DNA of 64,000 nt from Bactrocera neohumeralis (Eukaryota > Arthropoda > Insecta > Diptera > Tephritidae), in contig NW_026089623.1 of the NCBI RefSeq assembly GCF_024586455.1, forward strand, positions 16,744,236-16,808,235, read 5' to 3'. Below are positions 20,130 to 32,396 of this stretch, piece by piece (positions within the stretch are counted from its first letter, which is position 1; the number at the start of each line of letters is the position of its first letter). Both the position numbers and the translations under genes were made by a program. The notes below the pieces were generated by a model, which was not told where the DNA came from, ran no database searches, and was given only the letters and a program-made list of their open reading frames with translations.

Positions 20130-20610
20130 TACCATAGACGTAGATACGCCAGTGATAGCCACGCTAACCGTTCGGTCGGCTACCAGCGTGCAACGCACCG
20201 GGCCTACACCAACGTCCCGAGCTGCAGTTGCAACAGCACCGGCAACAGCAGTTGCAACAGGAGCAGATCAGCACTGACCTCGAAAGGGTATCTTATAAGA
20301 AGCCACCTATGTCGACGCCCACATCGTCTGCACCATCGTGGGATCTTTAGAGGGATGCGACCATTACAGCGACAGCAAGTTGCCCAGGCACACGGGCACT
20401 GTCAGAGTGTGAGTCCAGAGGTCTGTGCCAAATCTGCAACAGGGCGCATCACACGCTGCTATATCGCGCCGCGATGCGCGACGTCAATAGGCCACCTATC
20501 CCTCGCAGCCGCGCAACAAAACATCAACCCGTAACTCGAGCAGTACATCAGAGGGTTGGAATCTCGATTCCGCGTCGACAGCCTGGACCCCAACTACTGC
20601 GATCTACGGG
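20130..20610 (+). pseudogene. Gag-like CCHC zinc-knuckle fragment of a retroelement
   Basis: Across shifted frames the stretch encodes CRRPHRLHHRGIFRGM, LQRQQVAQAHGHC and LCQICNRAHHTLLYRAAMRD, the C-x2-C...H/C spacing and HHTLL ending seen in zinc-knuckle Gag-like proteins of fly retroelements. GC content is higher than its surroundings. At least two frameshifts are needed. I cannot assign it to BEL, gypsy or a LINE ORF1. It abuts R1-like LINE copy B and could be a separate element. Confidence 0.5.
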
Positions 20611-20625
20611 TCTTAGCAGCATTGT

Positions 20626-23600
20626 GGCAACGAAAATCATGTTTTGAGAAACTGTACGAGGAAGCAAACATCGACCCTTGGAGTACTGCTTACAAAATCT
20701 ATATGTCGAGAGTTAAAAACAAGCAGCAGCAACATAAAGATGCCTCTTTTATGGGAAAAGTCGTCGAAACATTATTCCCGAAGCACGACCCAATTTCTTA
20801 TGCCAAGCGACGAAACGATGCTGTAGAGTCACTCCGTTAGTCACGGAAGACGAACTATTGGCAATAGCAAAGAAAATAAAACACCAAAGCGCCTGGATTG
20901 GATGGCATACCAAACAAAGCTCGGAAGGAAGCTATAAGCTCAAAACCTTGAGTATTCGCTAAAATATACAACGCTTATATAAAGGATGAGATATTCCCCG
21001 AATCTTGGAAAGTACAACGTTTGGTTCTGCTCAGAAAAACCAAAGAAACCACTTGAAGAACCTTCATCGTACCGACCTCTGTGTATGCTGGACACAATGG
21101 ATAAAGTGTACGAAAATATAATAAACAACTAAGGAAGGGCTAAGTTCGGGTGTCACCGAACATTTTATACTCTCGCATGATAAAGTGATAATCGAGATTT
21201 CATTATACGTCATTTACATATTTTTCAAATACCGTATTTTTGTAAAGTTTTATTCCGCTATCATCATTGGTTCCTAATGTACTATATATTATAAAGAGAA
21301 GGCATCAGATGGAATTCAAAATAGCGTTATATTGGAAGAAGGCGTGGTTGGGAACCGATTTCACCTATATTTCGTACATGTCATCAGGGTGTTAAGAGAA
21401 TATTATGTACCGAATTTCATTGAAATCGGTCTAGTCGGTCTAGTAGTTCCTGAGATATGGTTTTTGGTCCATAAGTGGGCGAGGCCACGCCCACTTTCAA
21501 TTTTTCAAAAAAGCCTGGGTGCAGCTTCCTTCTGCAATTTCTTCCGAAAAATTTAGTGTTTCTGACGTTTTTTGTTAGTCGGTTATCGCACTTTTAGTGA
21601 TTTTCAACATAACCTTTGTATGGGAGGTGGGCGTGGTTATTATCCGATTTCTTCCATTTTTGAACTGTATATGGAAATGCCTGAAGAAAACGACCCTATA
21701 GAGTTTGGTTGACATAGCTATAGTAGTTTCCGAGATACGTACAAAAAACTTAGTAGGGGGCGGGGCCACGCCCACTTTTCCAAAAAAATACGTCCAAATA
21801 TGCCCCTCCCTAATGCGATCCCTTGGGCCAAATTTCACTTTAATATCTTTATTTATGGCTTAGTTATGACACTTTATAGGTTTTCGGTATCCGCCATTTT
21901 GTGGGCGTGGCAGTGGGCCGATTTTGCCCATCTTCGAACTTAACCTTCTTATGGAGCCAAGGAATACGTGTACCAAGTTTCATCATGATATCTCAATTTT
22001 TACTCAAGTTACAGCTTGCACGGACGGACGGACAGACGGACGGACGGACAGACAGACATCCGGATTTCGACTCTACTCGTCACCCTGATCACTTTGGTAT
22101 ATATAACCCTATATCTGACTCTTTTAGGTTTAGGACTTACAAACAACCGTTATGTGAACAAAACTATAATACTCTCCTTAGCAACATTGTTGCGAGAGTA
22201 TAAAAACCACTTGGTGTTAACAATCCAGAATGCCGGCGGATAATCAGAGAGACAACACGGCTTTATAAAAACGAGATCCACGCACTACAAGAATACTGCG
22301 AAATGTGCAGCAAGTGGCAAAAGATGGAAAGGTAGCATAAAAAAGTACTGCGCGCTGATTACCTTGGATGTCAAGATTGCGCTCAACACGGAAAAATGAG
22401 CACATGATAAAATACGGGCCCTAGAATACCCCATAAACATAATAATGAGTTATTTTAAAAATAGAAGGCTGATTTTTGATACCAACGAAGTCACCAAAAG
22501 CTACTCTATCTCGTGGGGAGTACAACGCTCAGTGTTAGACCCACTGTTATGGAACCTTATGTATGACGGGGTACTAAGAAGACAGCAACCAACAGACGTG
22601 AAACTAGTAGCGTATGTGGATGATCTCATGGTAGTTGCAGTTACCAAACAATTAGCCGACCTGAGAAATAAATGTAATTAGTGCTTAAATGGTCTACGCC
22701 GATGGTTCTCTTCTGAGAGTCTGAAACTGCCGGAGGACAAAACAGAAGTTTTACTCATAAGAACGAATAGAGCTCACCATAGGGGAATGCGAGGTTACTT
22801 CACAGCCGCACCTGAAGTATTGGGAATAATATTGGATTTCAAATTAAAATTTATAGAACACCTGGAATTCTTCAGCGAAAGCAAACAAAATTTATAATGC
22901 CCTATGGATAATGATGACCAATAGCGGCTGTGTGCGTATCAATCGGCGATTCTTAATAGTGAAAGCAATGAGTACCGTAATACTGTATGCGGCACTAGTA
23001 TAAATACAGGCAATGGATACAAAAGTGTATGCTAAACAAATAATTGCAGTGCATGGGCTTTCTGCAATTCGGGTAATAAGTGCTTTCCGGACTATATCAA
23101 CCGACGCTGCTGAAGTATAAGCCAGCATGCCGCCCATTGACAACCAGGGAGATGAACTCGAGCGTTTATATCAGCTATCGACGCCTAAAACAGTATGGGC
23201 AAGGACAGAGGATAGAAACAAGAAATGAGGCAGGAGCGGTGGAATTCCTCATCCAAAGGGCGCTGGACCCATCAACTTATTCCGGATATCTATTCGTGGA
23301 TAGACAGACGACATGGGGACCAAGATTTCCATCTCTCTTCAACTCAAATACTTAGTGAACATAGGTGCTTTAGAATCTATCATTTCAGATTCCACAATGA
23401 CATTAGTCCGAACTGTCCGACGTGTATAGAGTAAATAGAAGAATTTGAACATGTATTATTTTAGTGCCCTCGGTTTTCGAATACAAGGGAAAAACTAATA
23501 ACCGGTGGTAGTTTAACGGTCGATAATTTAACGACACTCATGTGTCAGTCGACTGATAAATGGAAAGCTGTCAGCAAAGCGTCAGCATTCATAATGACCA

Positions 23601-23665
23601 AACTGAGACTTTTTCAACAGACTAGGCGTCCGTCAGTTCGCGCGATAGAGGAGTCTTAAATGTGC
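20626..23665 (+). mobile_element. R1-like non-LTR retrotransposon, copy B
   Basis: The copy is parallel to copy A: KSCFEKLYEEANIDPWSTAY, VKNKQQQHKDASFMGKVVET, VQRLVLLRKTKE, then after the inserted element MSYFKNRRLIFDTNEV, VAYVDDLMVVA, and a C-terminal knuckle CPTCIE..EEFEHVLF..CPRF (about 23420-23475) that copy A lacks. Many stops and frame changes. The RT box is YVDD rather than YADD. The DINE/HINE-like element at 21127-22202 sits at the position equivalent to 9143-9150 of copy A. Confidence 0.8.
21127..22202 (+). mobile_element. DINE/HINE-like non-autonomous Helentron, copy 2
   Basis: It is highly similar to 6353-7405 over its whole length, with the same ends, hairpins and microsatellite (ACGG/ACAG at 22019-22060). 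The LINE flanks read ...AATATAATAAAC before and AAAAACCACTTGG after. Copy A of the LINE gives the uninterrupted order, so both edges can be fixed to within a few bases. No convincing target duplication is seen, as expected for Helentron-type insertion between two T (here A-A on this strand). Confidence 0.65.
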
Positions 23666-24099
23666 TGTCCCTTCCACGAAGTAATACTTAGCCCGTGGTT
23701 CCGTGGGCGAGTCTTGAGTTTGGAGTAGGTTTGGTTTAGCGGATTAAAGTTCCGCACTCCGGCTTTCGATGCTTCCCCCTACTATAAAAAAAGAACATAC
23801 ACCACATCATTATTACGCACCACTTCTTCGTTGCACACCACATCATCATTAGATTCCACATCACGCAAATATCACCAAATCACGAATCCGACACACATGA
23901 GGACACCATACAAAAAAATTACAAAAGGGACCGACGGACCGAACACCTTCACCTTTTATGATTTCGATACGAATTCGCACACATCTATTCGCTTACGGGC
24001 CTTTTCTTCGATTACAAGGTGAGTGCCGCGAAAACTTACTTTTTTTACAAATATAAATTCTATAAATGGATCGGCGGACTCTTTTATTTTTTTATTCCT
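23666..24099. other. No gene recognised
   Basis: The GTGAGTG at 24020 and the CCTTGACAG near 24110 could form an intron, but the flanking frames show no known protein. Confidence 0.35.
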
Positions 24100-24400
24100 T
24101 CCCTTGACAGGGAACTGAGCGAATGTTATACCCTCGATGGTCCTGGGGGCGTGAGTGACATGAACGTGACGCTTATGAATCAGGCAGCAAATACGGTTTT
24201 CAGCGTTAGATTAGAGGTTAAGGAAGGAAATTATGGAAAGGCCTCTCTTGTCGGCTTGAAGGAGTGTGGAGATTGAAGTTGTTCGTGGCTGCCCGCAGGG
24301 TTCCATCTGTGGTCCAGATATTTGGAACCTTATAATGGATACTCTACTTGGGCAGCTTGAACCGCACTGTCTACTGCACGATATACTTGGACATTAGGGA
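24100..24400 (+). pseudogene. LINE reverse transcriptase fragment
   Basis: One frame reads EVVRGCPQGSICGPDIWNLI followed by MDTLLGQLEPHC (about 24272-24375), the G-C-P-Q-G-S motif of R1/Waldo-type reverse transcriptases. The preceding frame (SVRLEVKEGNYGKASL) may be its upstream neighbour. The catalytic box is not present. Confidence 0.6.
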
Positions 24401-25625
24401 TTTGGCTGGTATGGGGATTAGCTGAACTGATGGACGATTAGATGTTAGTGGAGTGATCTCCACTAGTAGGAATACCGATCAGTTAGTGCCATTTGCGCGT
24501 GAGTTGTTTAAACGGCGAAGGCGGTTAGCTGGGAATTAGGGTGAGATTTTGTATGAGTGGTGTGTATGTGATGTATGTACGAGGTTAAACCTCTGTCCAC
24601 CAATCCAGAGCTGTATGGAAGCTCAACTGGTTGCATTGCAACCGGTAGCAGGACCCAAAGCACGGCAGGGGTTTTAGATGGGCCTCGAACTCTACCAAGG
24701 TGGTTAGTGTGTCCATTCCACACTGCCAATTGGCGCACTAATCAACGCACTGATTTGATCCGCTGTTCTTTTAACCCTGTTCGAGACCAACGGTGTGATA
24801 CACTTAGTCGAGACCAATGGTGCTTGGCTAGGCTATTTTGCGAGTTAGTTCACCCTTGGGGCTTTCAGGAAAGCCCTCAACCTCCCTTCTATCCCTACTA
24901 GGGGCGTGGCAATAACGTTCACAAAAAATGTGACATTTTGAGAAAAATTACATTTTTCTTAACCTTTAAAACGCTCTAACGGCTAAAGTATTTGACCTAG
25001 ATAAACATACAAACCAAGTTGGACATGGAACGAACATGAAAACAGATAAATCAACCGTGCGAAGTGATAGAAACATACCAAAGTTCATATATTTTCATAC
25101 AAAATATATGGGGTCTAGCCAAGCACCATTGGTGTATTCTCTTTTTCGTCCTTTTCGATACGATACCCTTGAATTTTTTTTCTGAATTCTGTAGACAATA
25201 AAATTCTAGGAAGGTACCTGGAGGCGCAAGTCGTTTGCTACACTTTAAATATATTTAAATAACATTTAAAAACAAAATATGCCTGGCCAGACCCGAGGGT
25301 CTCGATGAGGGTTTAGCGCCATGGGGTAAGGATGTCGTCAACGGGTACCCACGTTAAACACACCGAACGTTGTTGCTCCTGAACAAGGAAGTTTGTTTAG
25401 GACAAACCCGTCAGAAACTTTTAAAATCACAATAAGAAATGGCATTGACATTTTTGTCGTCAAGGCATTGCGGCTACTTTGCTAGATTATGGGCGAAGGA
25501 CGCAAATACATTTATAACAAACCAAACGCGACATCTAACAAAAAATATCCGAGTATCGGAAATTTTGAACTGTTTCTTCCACAAAAATAATACCATTGCT
25601 GAATATTGAGAAGGGTACAATATAA
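24401..25625. other. No gene recognised
   Basis: Moderate GC to about 24900, then AT-rich. The stretch could be LINE 3' sequence, but I see no diagnostic motif. Confidence 0.35.
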
Positions 25626-25664
25626 ATGAAGCCAGAGTGCAATGGATCATAACTGGCTCAGTAA

Positions 25665-25820
25665 TCAGTTGATGAATATTATACCACGTGCATCCCAAAA
25701 GACTGTTGCCTTAACCTTGCCAGCCGACTTTTTCGTCCTTTCAGGATGTTCATAATGTGCAGTCTACTAGGCTGGCTGTCGATTGGACTCCAGTGTGAAA
25801 TGATGGAGCCATGGGTCGCA
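25665..25820 (-). pseudogene. mariner transposase fragment (unit 1)
   Basis: On the minus strand one frame reads CDPWLHHFTLESNRQPA, then stops, TAHYEH and SAGKVKATVFWDARGIIFIN. These match the mariner segment W-I-H-H-F/Y-T-P-E-S-N-R-Q and S-A-G-K-V-M-A-x-V-F-W-D-A, whose Asp is the second catalytic residue. The rest of the transposase and the inverted repeats are missing. Copies lie at about 30282-30437 and 32436-32591. Confidence 0.75.
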
Positions 25821-25898
25821 TATAGACCCAAAAGCTCGGTTTTATTACCAGTTCAATGTTGTTTTTGTAGGATTGTGATTCAATCCATCTAAGGAGTC

Positions 25899-26107
25899 GA
25901 TCTTAGGAGTGTTCGAGAGTTTTGCAAAAGATTTGTGGTCTTTTGGGCATTGGCAACGGCGTGTACCGCAGCCGATGGAGCGATGAGCTGTTCGAGTTAT
26001 ACGACGACATTGACATTGTTCAGCGAATCAAGAGACGGCGGCTGCGCTGTCTAGGTCATATTTGTCGAATAGAAGAAAATACACTAGCTTTGAAAGATTT
26101 TAGTTAA
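25899..26107 (+). pseudogene. RTE-like LINE C-terminal fragment (unit 1)
   Basis: VLQKICGLLGIGNGVYRSRW, then SDELFELYDDIDIVQRIKRR and RLRCLGHICRIEENTLALKD correspond to the C-terminal domain of the RTE-like LINE. Copy 3 has KVLRKIYGPLRVSHGEYRIR and RLRWLGHVVRMDENTPALK there. Near-identical copies lie at 30517-30726 and 32670-32878; these short frames are LINE relics, not genes. Confidence 0.85.
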
Positions 26108-27008
26108 GTTTTCTACTGATCTGGCAACAATTGTTAGGTATTTTAAAACCACTTTTATATAAGTTAGGAAATTGTGTATGCAAATCATTCTATAATTTCA
26201 GCCTTCCAACTGAAGTGTGCAAATATGTTGATAGCTCTTAAAAAAACATAACCCTGGCCGATCCAATACCGGAATTTATCAACATAGTGAGAATTCTGAA
26301 AGATTTTACAATACTCATCACACATGGATTGAGTTATAACGTCATAATTTTTCTTGTTTTTTTATTTTTATTTTATTACAAAATATGGTAACACTAATTT
26401 TTTGCTTGTTTACAACCATTTTCTTATTTTATGAATAAATGGATTTTGAAAAAGGTTTGATATGGAATTAAAGTTATTTTTGCACTATTTAATATAAAAT
26501 AAATGATTAGAAACGAATTAGTGAAGTGTTAGTGGATATAAAAGTTAGAAATATAAGTGTAAAATGCATTATAAATCGGAGAAACACGCATTTTAAATAG
26601 TTAATTTTAAGAGCTTTAAATGCAAATATCTCACAAACCATAAGTCAGCGGCAACTATATCCATACATATGTATATATATATTCTTGATCTAGAGGACCT
26701 CCTCTATCCGTACATACCCATTTTAACTTCGAAATCGGGGGATGCTATTCTAACTCACAGCCATAAATTGTTTCAAAGATGTTATGCAGTAATTTTGAAA
26801 ATAAAAATTAAAATTGAAATTAAAACGAGATAGTTCCTGAAATGGCAAACCTTAGTAAAAGTTAGAAAAAACTGTGTTTAATAATAGGAACCGAGGATAA
26901 AATTGCAGTGTATGATTAATACGAAGAAAAAACATTTATTTCGTAGAAATTTTCCAGTCTAAATACAGAATGTAATAATATAGATAAAAAGTATTAATAA
27001 CCATGTAA
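26108..27008. other. AT-rich part of the tandem unit, no gene
   Basis: No coding motif. Part of this stretch (from about 26343) is absent from unit 2. Confidence 0.45.
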
Positions 27009-28128
27009 AAAGGACTAAGTTCGGGTGCAACCGAACATTTTATACTCTTGCAACTTGCAAGAATCAAAGCAGGGAAATACTTTAAGATGTAAAACGTAAA
27101 CCAAACGTAAACCAGAGGAATCTAGGCAATTTTATATAAACATATACTCTATATACACGATTTGCTAGAAAAACTTAAATATTTATACGTAGTATATGGG
27201 AGTTGGGGTAGTATCAACCCGATTTTATCTATTACCTATTAACCTCATACTAAAAAATGTTCTATGGGTTTCATTAAAGTCCTCACACACGTCAACCCCG
27301 ATATTCGTTACAGGGGGCTTAGTCAAGTTTTAGCCCAATTGTAAAAATTTTTTGACATAAGGTGGCCTACTTTAACGGAATTATTAGTGCAAAATTTTAT
27401 TCTATAATATTAATAACTTCTTGATCCAGTCCGATTTCGCCCATTTTCACACTATGACACAGGAATATGAAAAGAATGCCATGCCCTAAGTTTAGTGGAA
27501 ACCGGTCGATCGGATCGCGAGATATGTGACTTCCGCTAAAGTCGCCCAATTTTTGCATGGGCTCTTTCATGCCACCTCGAAGGTTAATTTAATATATCTG
27601 GTGTATTTAGTTATTAATTTATTGCGCTTTTGGTAGTTTGTAACAGTACTGTTATATCTTTTGATCTCTTTCTTCTTCACACTGACCGTAGGAGGTTTTA
27701 TAATTTTTTCGTTGGGCAAATTTGGTTGTTCTAACTTTAGTGGTTTAAGAGATATATACATTAAACTTATAAGAGGGCGGGAAACGCCCACTTTTTCAAA
27801 ATTTTCAGCCCACAGGTGCCCCTTACCGCTGCTATCCCCTATTCTAAATAATTTTTTTTATATCTTAATTTGGTGTTTGGTTATGGCACCTTACAAGTTC
27901 TCGATTAAAGGCGTTTTGTAGGCGTGGCAGTGATTCGAACACACATGCCAAGTTTTATCATGACATGTAATTTTTACTCAAGTTACAGCTTGCACGGACA
28001 TAAGCTCGTCGTCATCCTGATCTATTACATATATAACCTAATATCTATCTTGATTAGTTTTAGGCTATATATAACCTTTAGGTGAACAAAACTTTTAAAA
28101 CCTGTAGCAACATGTTGCAAGAGTATAA
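27009..28128 (+). mobile_element. DINE/HINE-like element, second subfamily (unit 1)
   Basis: It begins AAGGACTAAGTTCGGGTGCA and TATACTCTTGCAACTTGCAAG and ends GCAACATGTTGCAAGAGTAT, with the same inverse subterminal design as the copies at 6353 and 21127 but clearly diverged. GGCGTGGCAGTGATTCGAA, CAAGTTTTATCATGACAT and TTACAGCTTGCACGGAC match the first subfamily. The ACGG microsatellite has shrunk to one unit. No frame is functional; the open frame on the minus strand at 27567-27791 is incidental. Confidence 0.6.
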
Positions 28129-28640
28129 AAACAGTAGTCCTTTATCAATTTTGCTCCATATCTCGCCATTTATATAGTACGCGAGTTCGCAGATGAACTC
28201 TCATAATTTCACATAATATCCTGTCTAAAAATCACAGTCTTCCACAAACATACGCATCATTATCAAATGTGATAACATTTCTCAAAACTGAAAAAAAAGA
28301 TTACAACAAATCAACCAAATACATTGTGGTAAGCACGAATGCTAGAGCAAAATAGAATCGACGATAAATTACAAGCATTAACTAGAAAACGATATTCGTA
28401 GTTGCCAGAATATTCGAGTGGCGAAATTCTGTGAACGAGCTAATATATAAAGGCTGCCGGATTGTGTACCATACACAGTTCTAATTAGAGTGTTGTGAAT
28501 AACGAGTAATCAACTTAAGTAGTTTGAATAAGAAATAAAGATAATAGCAGAAACAGCGAATTCCGCTCCGCCCTTCCTTTGTTACCGCGCGTAGTGAAGT
28601 TTCTCAAAAGTTGAGCCCTTAGGGGTAACGTAAAAATCAG
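28129..28640 (+). promoter_or_regulatory. Putative gypsy LTR/promoter segment (unit 1)
   Basis: TATATAAAGG (28444-28453) is followed about 25-30 nt later by ACACAGTTCT, an initiator-like site. An AATAAAG polyadenylation-type signal lies at about 28535. This is the order of TATA, start and poly(A) signal found in gypsy LTRs, and gag-like coding follows. I could not define LTR ends. Unit 3 has the same at 35215; unit 2 lacks it. Confidence 0.35.
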
Positions 28641-29036
28641 CCATTATCTTTTGTTTTTATTTGAACAATGTTGCCATTAGTTTTGTACACATCTAAGTTT
28701 TCAATTATAATTTTTCGTAATATAAAATGTCAAAACTGAAATGAAACTATAAAAAATAGTTCATATATTTATAAATAATAGCGTTCGACTCTAATTTTGA
28801 GTTAATTTAAGAAAATTTCAAACATATTGAAGACAATTTTTATAGGGAAAAATCCAAATCGTGGGAAATTCTACGGTATTGTACGGTAAAGCAGGCGGTA
28901 GAAGTGGTGTTGGCTAATCATTTACATTGCGCTCTCATATGATAGGTTGTATCAGTTGATTCGGGCTGCGGGTTTGCGTTGTTCGCTGTTTCTACTATAA
29001 GTGTCCCATTAAACGGGACTTCTATTTAACAATCCA

Positions 29037-30242
29037 GTGATCGAACTCAAGAATGAGTTACAAGGCAAACGATCAATCGAGAAATGCGGGTCAGAAGTAA
29101 GATTTTTTAGTCAATTAATCTCCCAGGGAGATAATTATTCGAAAATGGCAAAGTGTAACGACCTGAAGATTCCACAACTCAAAAAGAAGTTGAAACAACG
29201 CGGTGGCATTAAAAGTATCTGCAGCGTAAATATTACAAACTTTTTGAAGATAATTTCATTCCAAACAGCGAATTAAGTAGTAGCGAATAGTTAATGGGTG
29301 CCTTGAAACATAGTATTGTAGTTGATAACGAGTCTCTACAGGAGTTTTCTACAGATATTGACATATTAGCTCACTAGATTATGCACATACATCCGTGGAG
29401 TTCATCGTGAACACGAAAATTCAGACCATCGTTAATGAAATACGAGATACACATACATATTACATGCTTCGCTGCGTTAGTCCAGAATTGACGTTTGCGG
29501 AAGCCGTTTGCATGCTCTGGCACAGGATTATTTAGCAATGGAACATTTAAAACACTTCAAGTAGAAATTGAAGATCACACCTGAGTGAACCAATTACTTG
29601 AAAAAGTTGAAGAAAAGTTGCAGAAAAAACTGGAAAAATATACAGCGTATCCAACCAATCGCTAAACTAAAGCGAGTACACTGAAAAGGGCACCGGCTGG
29701 TTCCCTTGCAAGCTAATGCCCTGTAATCTCCATTTCACAAACAAACAGGAATACGAGTAATGTTACCGTTATGAGATGAAACATTCGATTTGATCTTCTT
29801 AATAAAAAAGCAACACCAACAGCTGAGTTAAAGTTGCGTACTGAAACTGTAAGATACCCAAGTTCTCGGAGAAGTAATGTGCGAGATCGTAATTGGAAAA
29901 ACAGCGATGATGAGCTATAGTCAAATCAAGGAATAAAAATTGAAATGGAGAACAGGATTCTGACTTATACAAATATAGAAGGATCGCTCATGATCGGATA
30001 TTATAATAAATGTGGCGATGATAACAGAGAGTCAGCAGATTCCACCTAAATCAGAAGCAGTTTGGGCAGAAACAGATATAGACTAGGGGACAAACAAGTT
30101 GTGGGTTATTGAAGCCACAGAATAATCTACACCCAACCTAATTATAGGCAAAACCTGGCTAGGCTTCTTAGTGAGTTCAAGTCACCAATCTAACTTTAGA
30201 GAGGAGCTATAGACAGTATCAAGAGTTTGAGGCCACGATAAA
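29037..30242 (+). pseudogene. gypsy gag/protease region, fragmented (unit 1)
   Basis: The first frame (29037-29276) reads IELKNELQGKRSIEK and then AKCNDLKIPQLKKKLKQRGG, the latter like a SAP-type helix pair seen at the N-terminus of some gypsy Gags. Downstream broken frames carry VEFIVNTKIQTIVNEIRDTH and VSPELTFAEAVCML. Near 30090-30160, GTNKLWVIEATE and PNLIIGKTWLGFL precede the pol frames. Function is inferred from its position before the gypsy RT in unit 3. Unit 1 has an extra TTTTTGAAGATAATTT at 29240-29256 relative to the other units. Confidence 0.5.
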
Positions 30243-32396
30243 ATGAAGCCAGAGTGCAATGGATCATAACTGGCTCAGTAATCAGTTGATGAATATTATA
30301 CCACGTGCATCCCAAAAGACTGTTGCCTTAACCTTGCCAGCCGACTTTTCGTCCTTTCAGGATGTTCATAATGTGCAGTCTACTAGGCTGGCTGTCGATT
30401 GGACTCCAGTGTGAAATGATGGAGCCATGGGTCGCAGTATATAGACCCAAAAGCTCGGTTTTATTACCAGTTCAATGTTGTTTTTGTAGGATTGTGATTC
30501 AATCCATCTAAGGAGTCGATCTTAGGAGTGTTCGAGAGTTTTGCAAAAGATTTGTGGTTTTTTGGGCATTGGCAACGGCGAGTACCGCAGCCGATGGAGC
30601 GATGAGCTGTTCGAGTTATACGACGAAATTGACATTGTTCAGCGAATCAAGAGACGGCGGCTGAGCTGTCTAGGTCATATTTGTCGAATAGAAGAAAATA
30701 CACTAGCTTTGAAAGATTTTAGTTAAGTTTTCTACTGATCTGGCAACAATTGTTAGGTATTTTAAAACCACTTTTATATAAGTTAGGAAATTGTGTATGC
30801 AAATCATTCTATAATTTCAGCCTTCCAACTGAAGTGTGCAAATATGTTGATAGCTCTTAAAAAAACATAACCCTGGCCGATCCAATACCGGAATTTATCA
30901 ACATAGTGAGAATTCTGAAAGATTTTACAATACTCATCACACATGGATTGAGTTATAACGTTAATTTAAGAAAATTTCAAACATATTGAAGACAATTTTT
31001 ATAGGGAAAAATCCAAATCGTGGGAAATTCTACGGTATTGTACGGTAAAGCAGGCGGTAGAAGTGGTGTTGGCTAATCATTTACATTGCGCTCTCATATG
31101 ATAGGTTGTATCAGTTGATTCGGGCTGCGGGTTTGCGTTGTTCGCTGTTTCTACTATAAGTGTCCCATTAAACGGGACTTCTATTTAACAATCCAGTGAT
31201 CGAACTCAAGAATGAGTTACAAGGCAAACGATCAATCGAGAAATGCGGGTCAGAAGTAAGATTTTTTAGTCAATTAATCTCCCAGGGAGATAATTATTCG
31301 AAAATGGCAAAGTGTAACGACCTGAAGATTCCACAACTCAAAAAGAAGTTGAAACAACGCGGTGGCATTAAAAGTATCTGCAGCGTAAATATTACAAACC
31401 ATTCCAAACAGCGAATTAAGTAGTAGCGAATAGTTAATGGGTGCCTTGGAAACATAGTATTGTAGTTGATAACGAGTCTCTACAGGAGTTTTCTACAGAT
31501 ATTGACATATTAGCTCACTAGATTATGCACATACATCCGTGGAGTTCATCGTGAACACGAAAATTCAGACCATCGTTAATGAAATACGAGATACACATAC
31601 ATATTACATGCTTCGCTGCGTTAGTCCAGAATTGACGTTTGCGGAAGCCGTTTGCATGCTCTGGCACAGGATTATTTAGCAATGGAACATTTAAAACACT
31701 TCAAGTAGAAATTGAAGATCACACCTGAGTGAACCAATTACTTGAAAAAGTTGAATAAAAGTTGCAGAAAAAACTGGAAAAATATACAGCGTATCCAACC
31801 AATCGCTAAACTAAAGCGAGTACACTGAAAAGGGCACCGGCTGGTTCCCGCAAGCTAATGCCCTGTAATCTCCATTTCACAAACAAACAGGAATACGAGT
31901 AATGTTACCGTTATGAGATGAAACATTCGATTTGATCTTCTTAATAAAAAAGCAACACCAACAGCTGAGTTAAAGTTGCGTACTGAAACTGTAAGATACC
32001 CAAGTTCTCGGAGAAGTAATGTGCGAGATCGTAATTGGAAAAACAGCGATGATGAGCTATAGTCAAATCAAGGAATAAAAATTGAAATGGAGAACAGGAT
32101 TCTGACTTATACAAATATAGAAGGATCGCTCATGATCGGATATTATAATAAATACAAAAAATTGGCGGGCGATGATAACAGAGAGTCAGCAGATTCCACC
32201 TAAATCAGAAGCAGTTTGGGCAGAAACAGATATAGACTAGGGGACAAACAAGTTGTGGGTTATTGAAGCCACAGAATAATCTACACCCAACCTAATTATA
32301 GGCAAAACCTGGCTAGGCTTCTTAGTGAGTTCAAGTCACCAATCTAACTTTAGAGAGGAGCTATAGACAGTATCAAGAGTTTGAGGCCACGATAAA
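30243..32396. repeat. Tandem unit 2 (internally deleted)
   Basis: The unit holds the mariner piece (-), the LINE piece (30517-30726), and then joins ATAACG directly to TTAATTTAAG at about 30960, skipping the DINE/HINE-like element and the promoter segment. The gag-like region follows (frame 31196-31423). Only a GT dinucleotide is shared at the deletion point. Confidence 0.85.

Noticed and set aside
24002..24112. Possible intron of a host gene (GTGAGTG to TTGACAG)
   Set aside because: The frame after the acceptor leads into a decayed LINE RT, and no protein family is recognisable before the donor.
25922..26107. Small conserved host gene repeated three times (25922, 30541, 32693)
   Set aside because: The protein matches the C-terminal domain of the RTE-like LINE, and the repetition is explained by the tandem array.
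27567..27921. Overlapping minus- and plus-strand frames repeated at 34338-34692
   Set aside because: Both lie inside the DINE/HINE-like element and are open by chance; the two array copies are near identical, so their persistence says nothing about selection.
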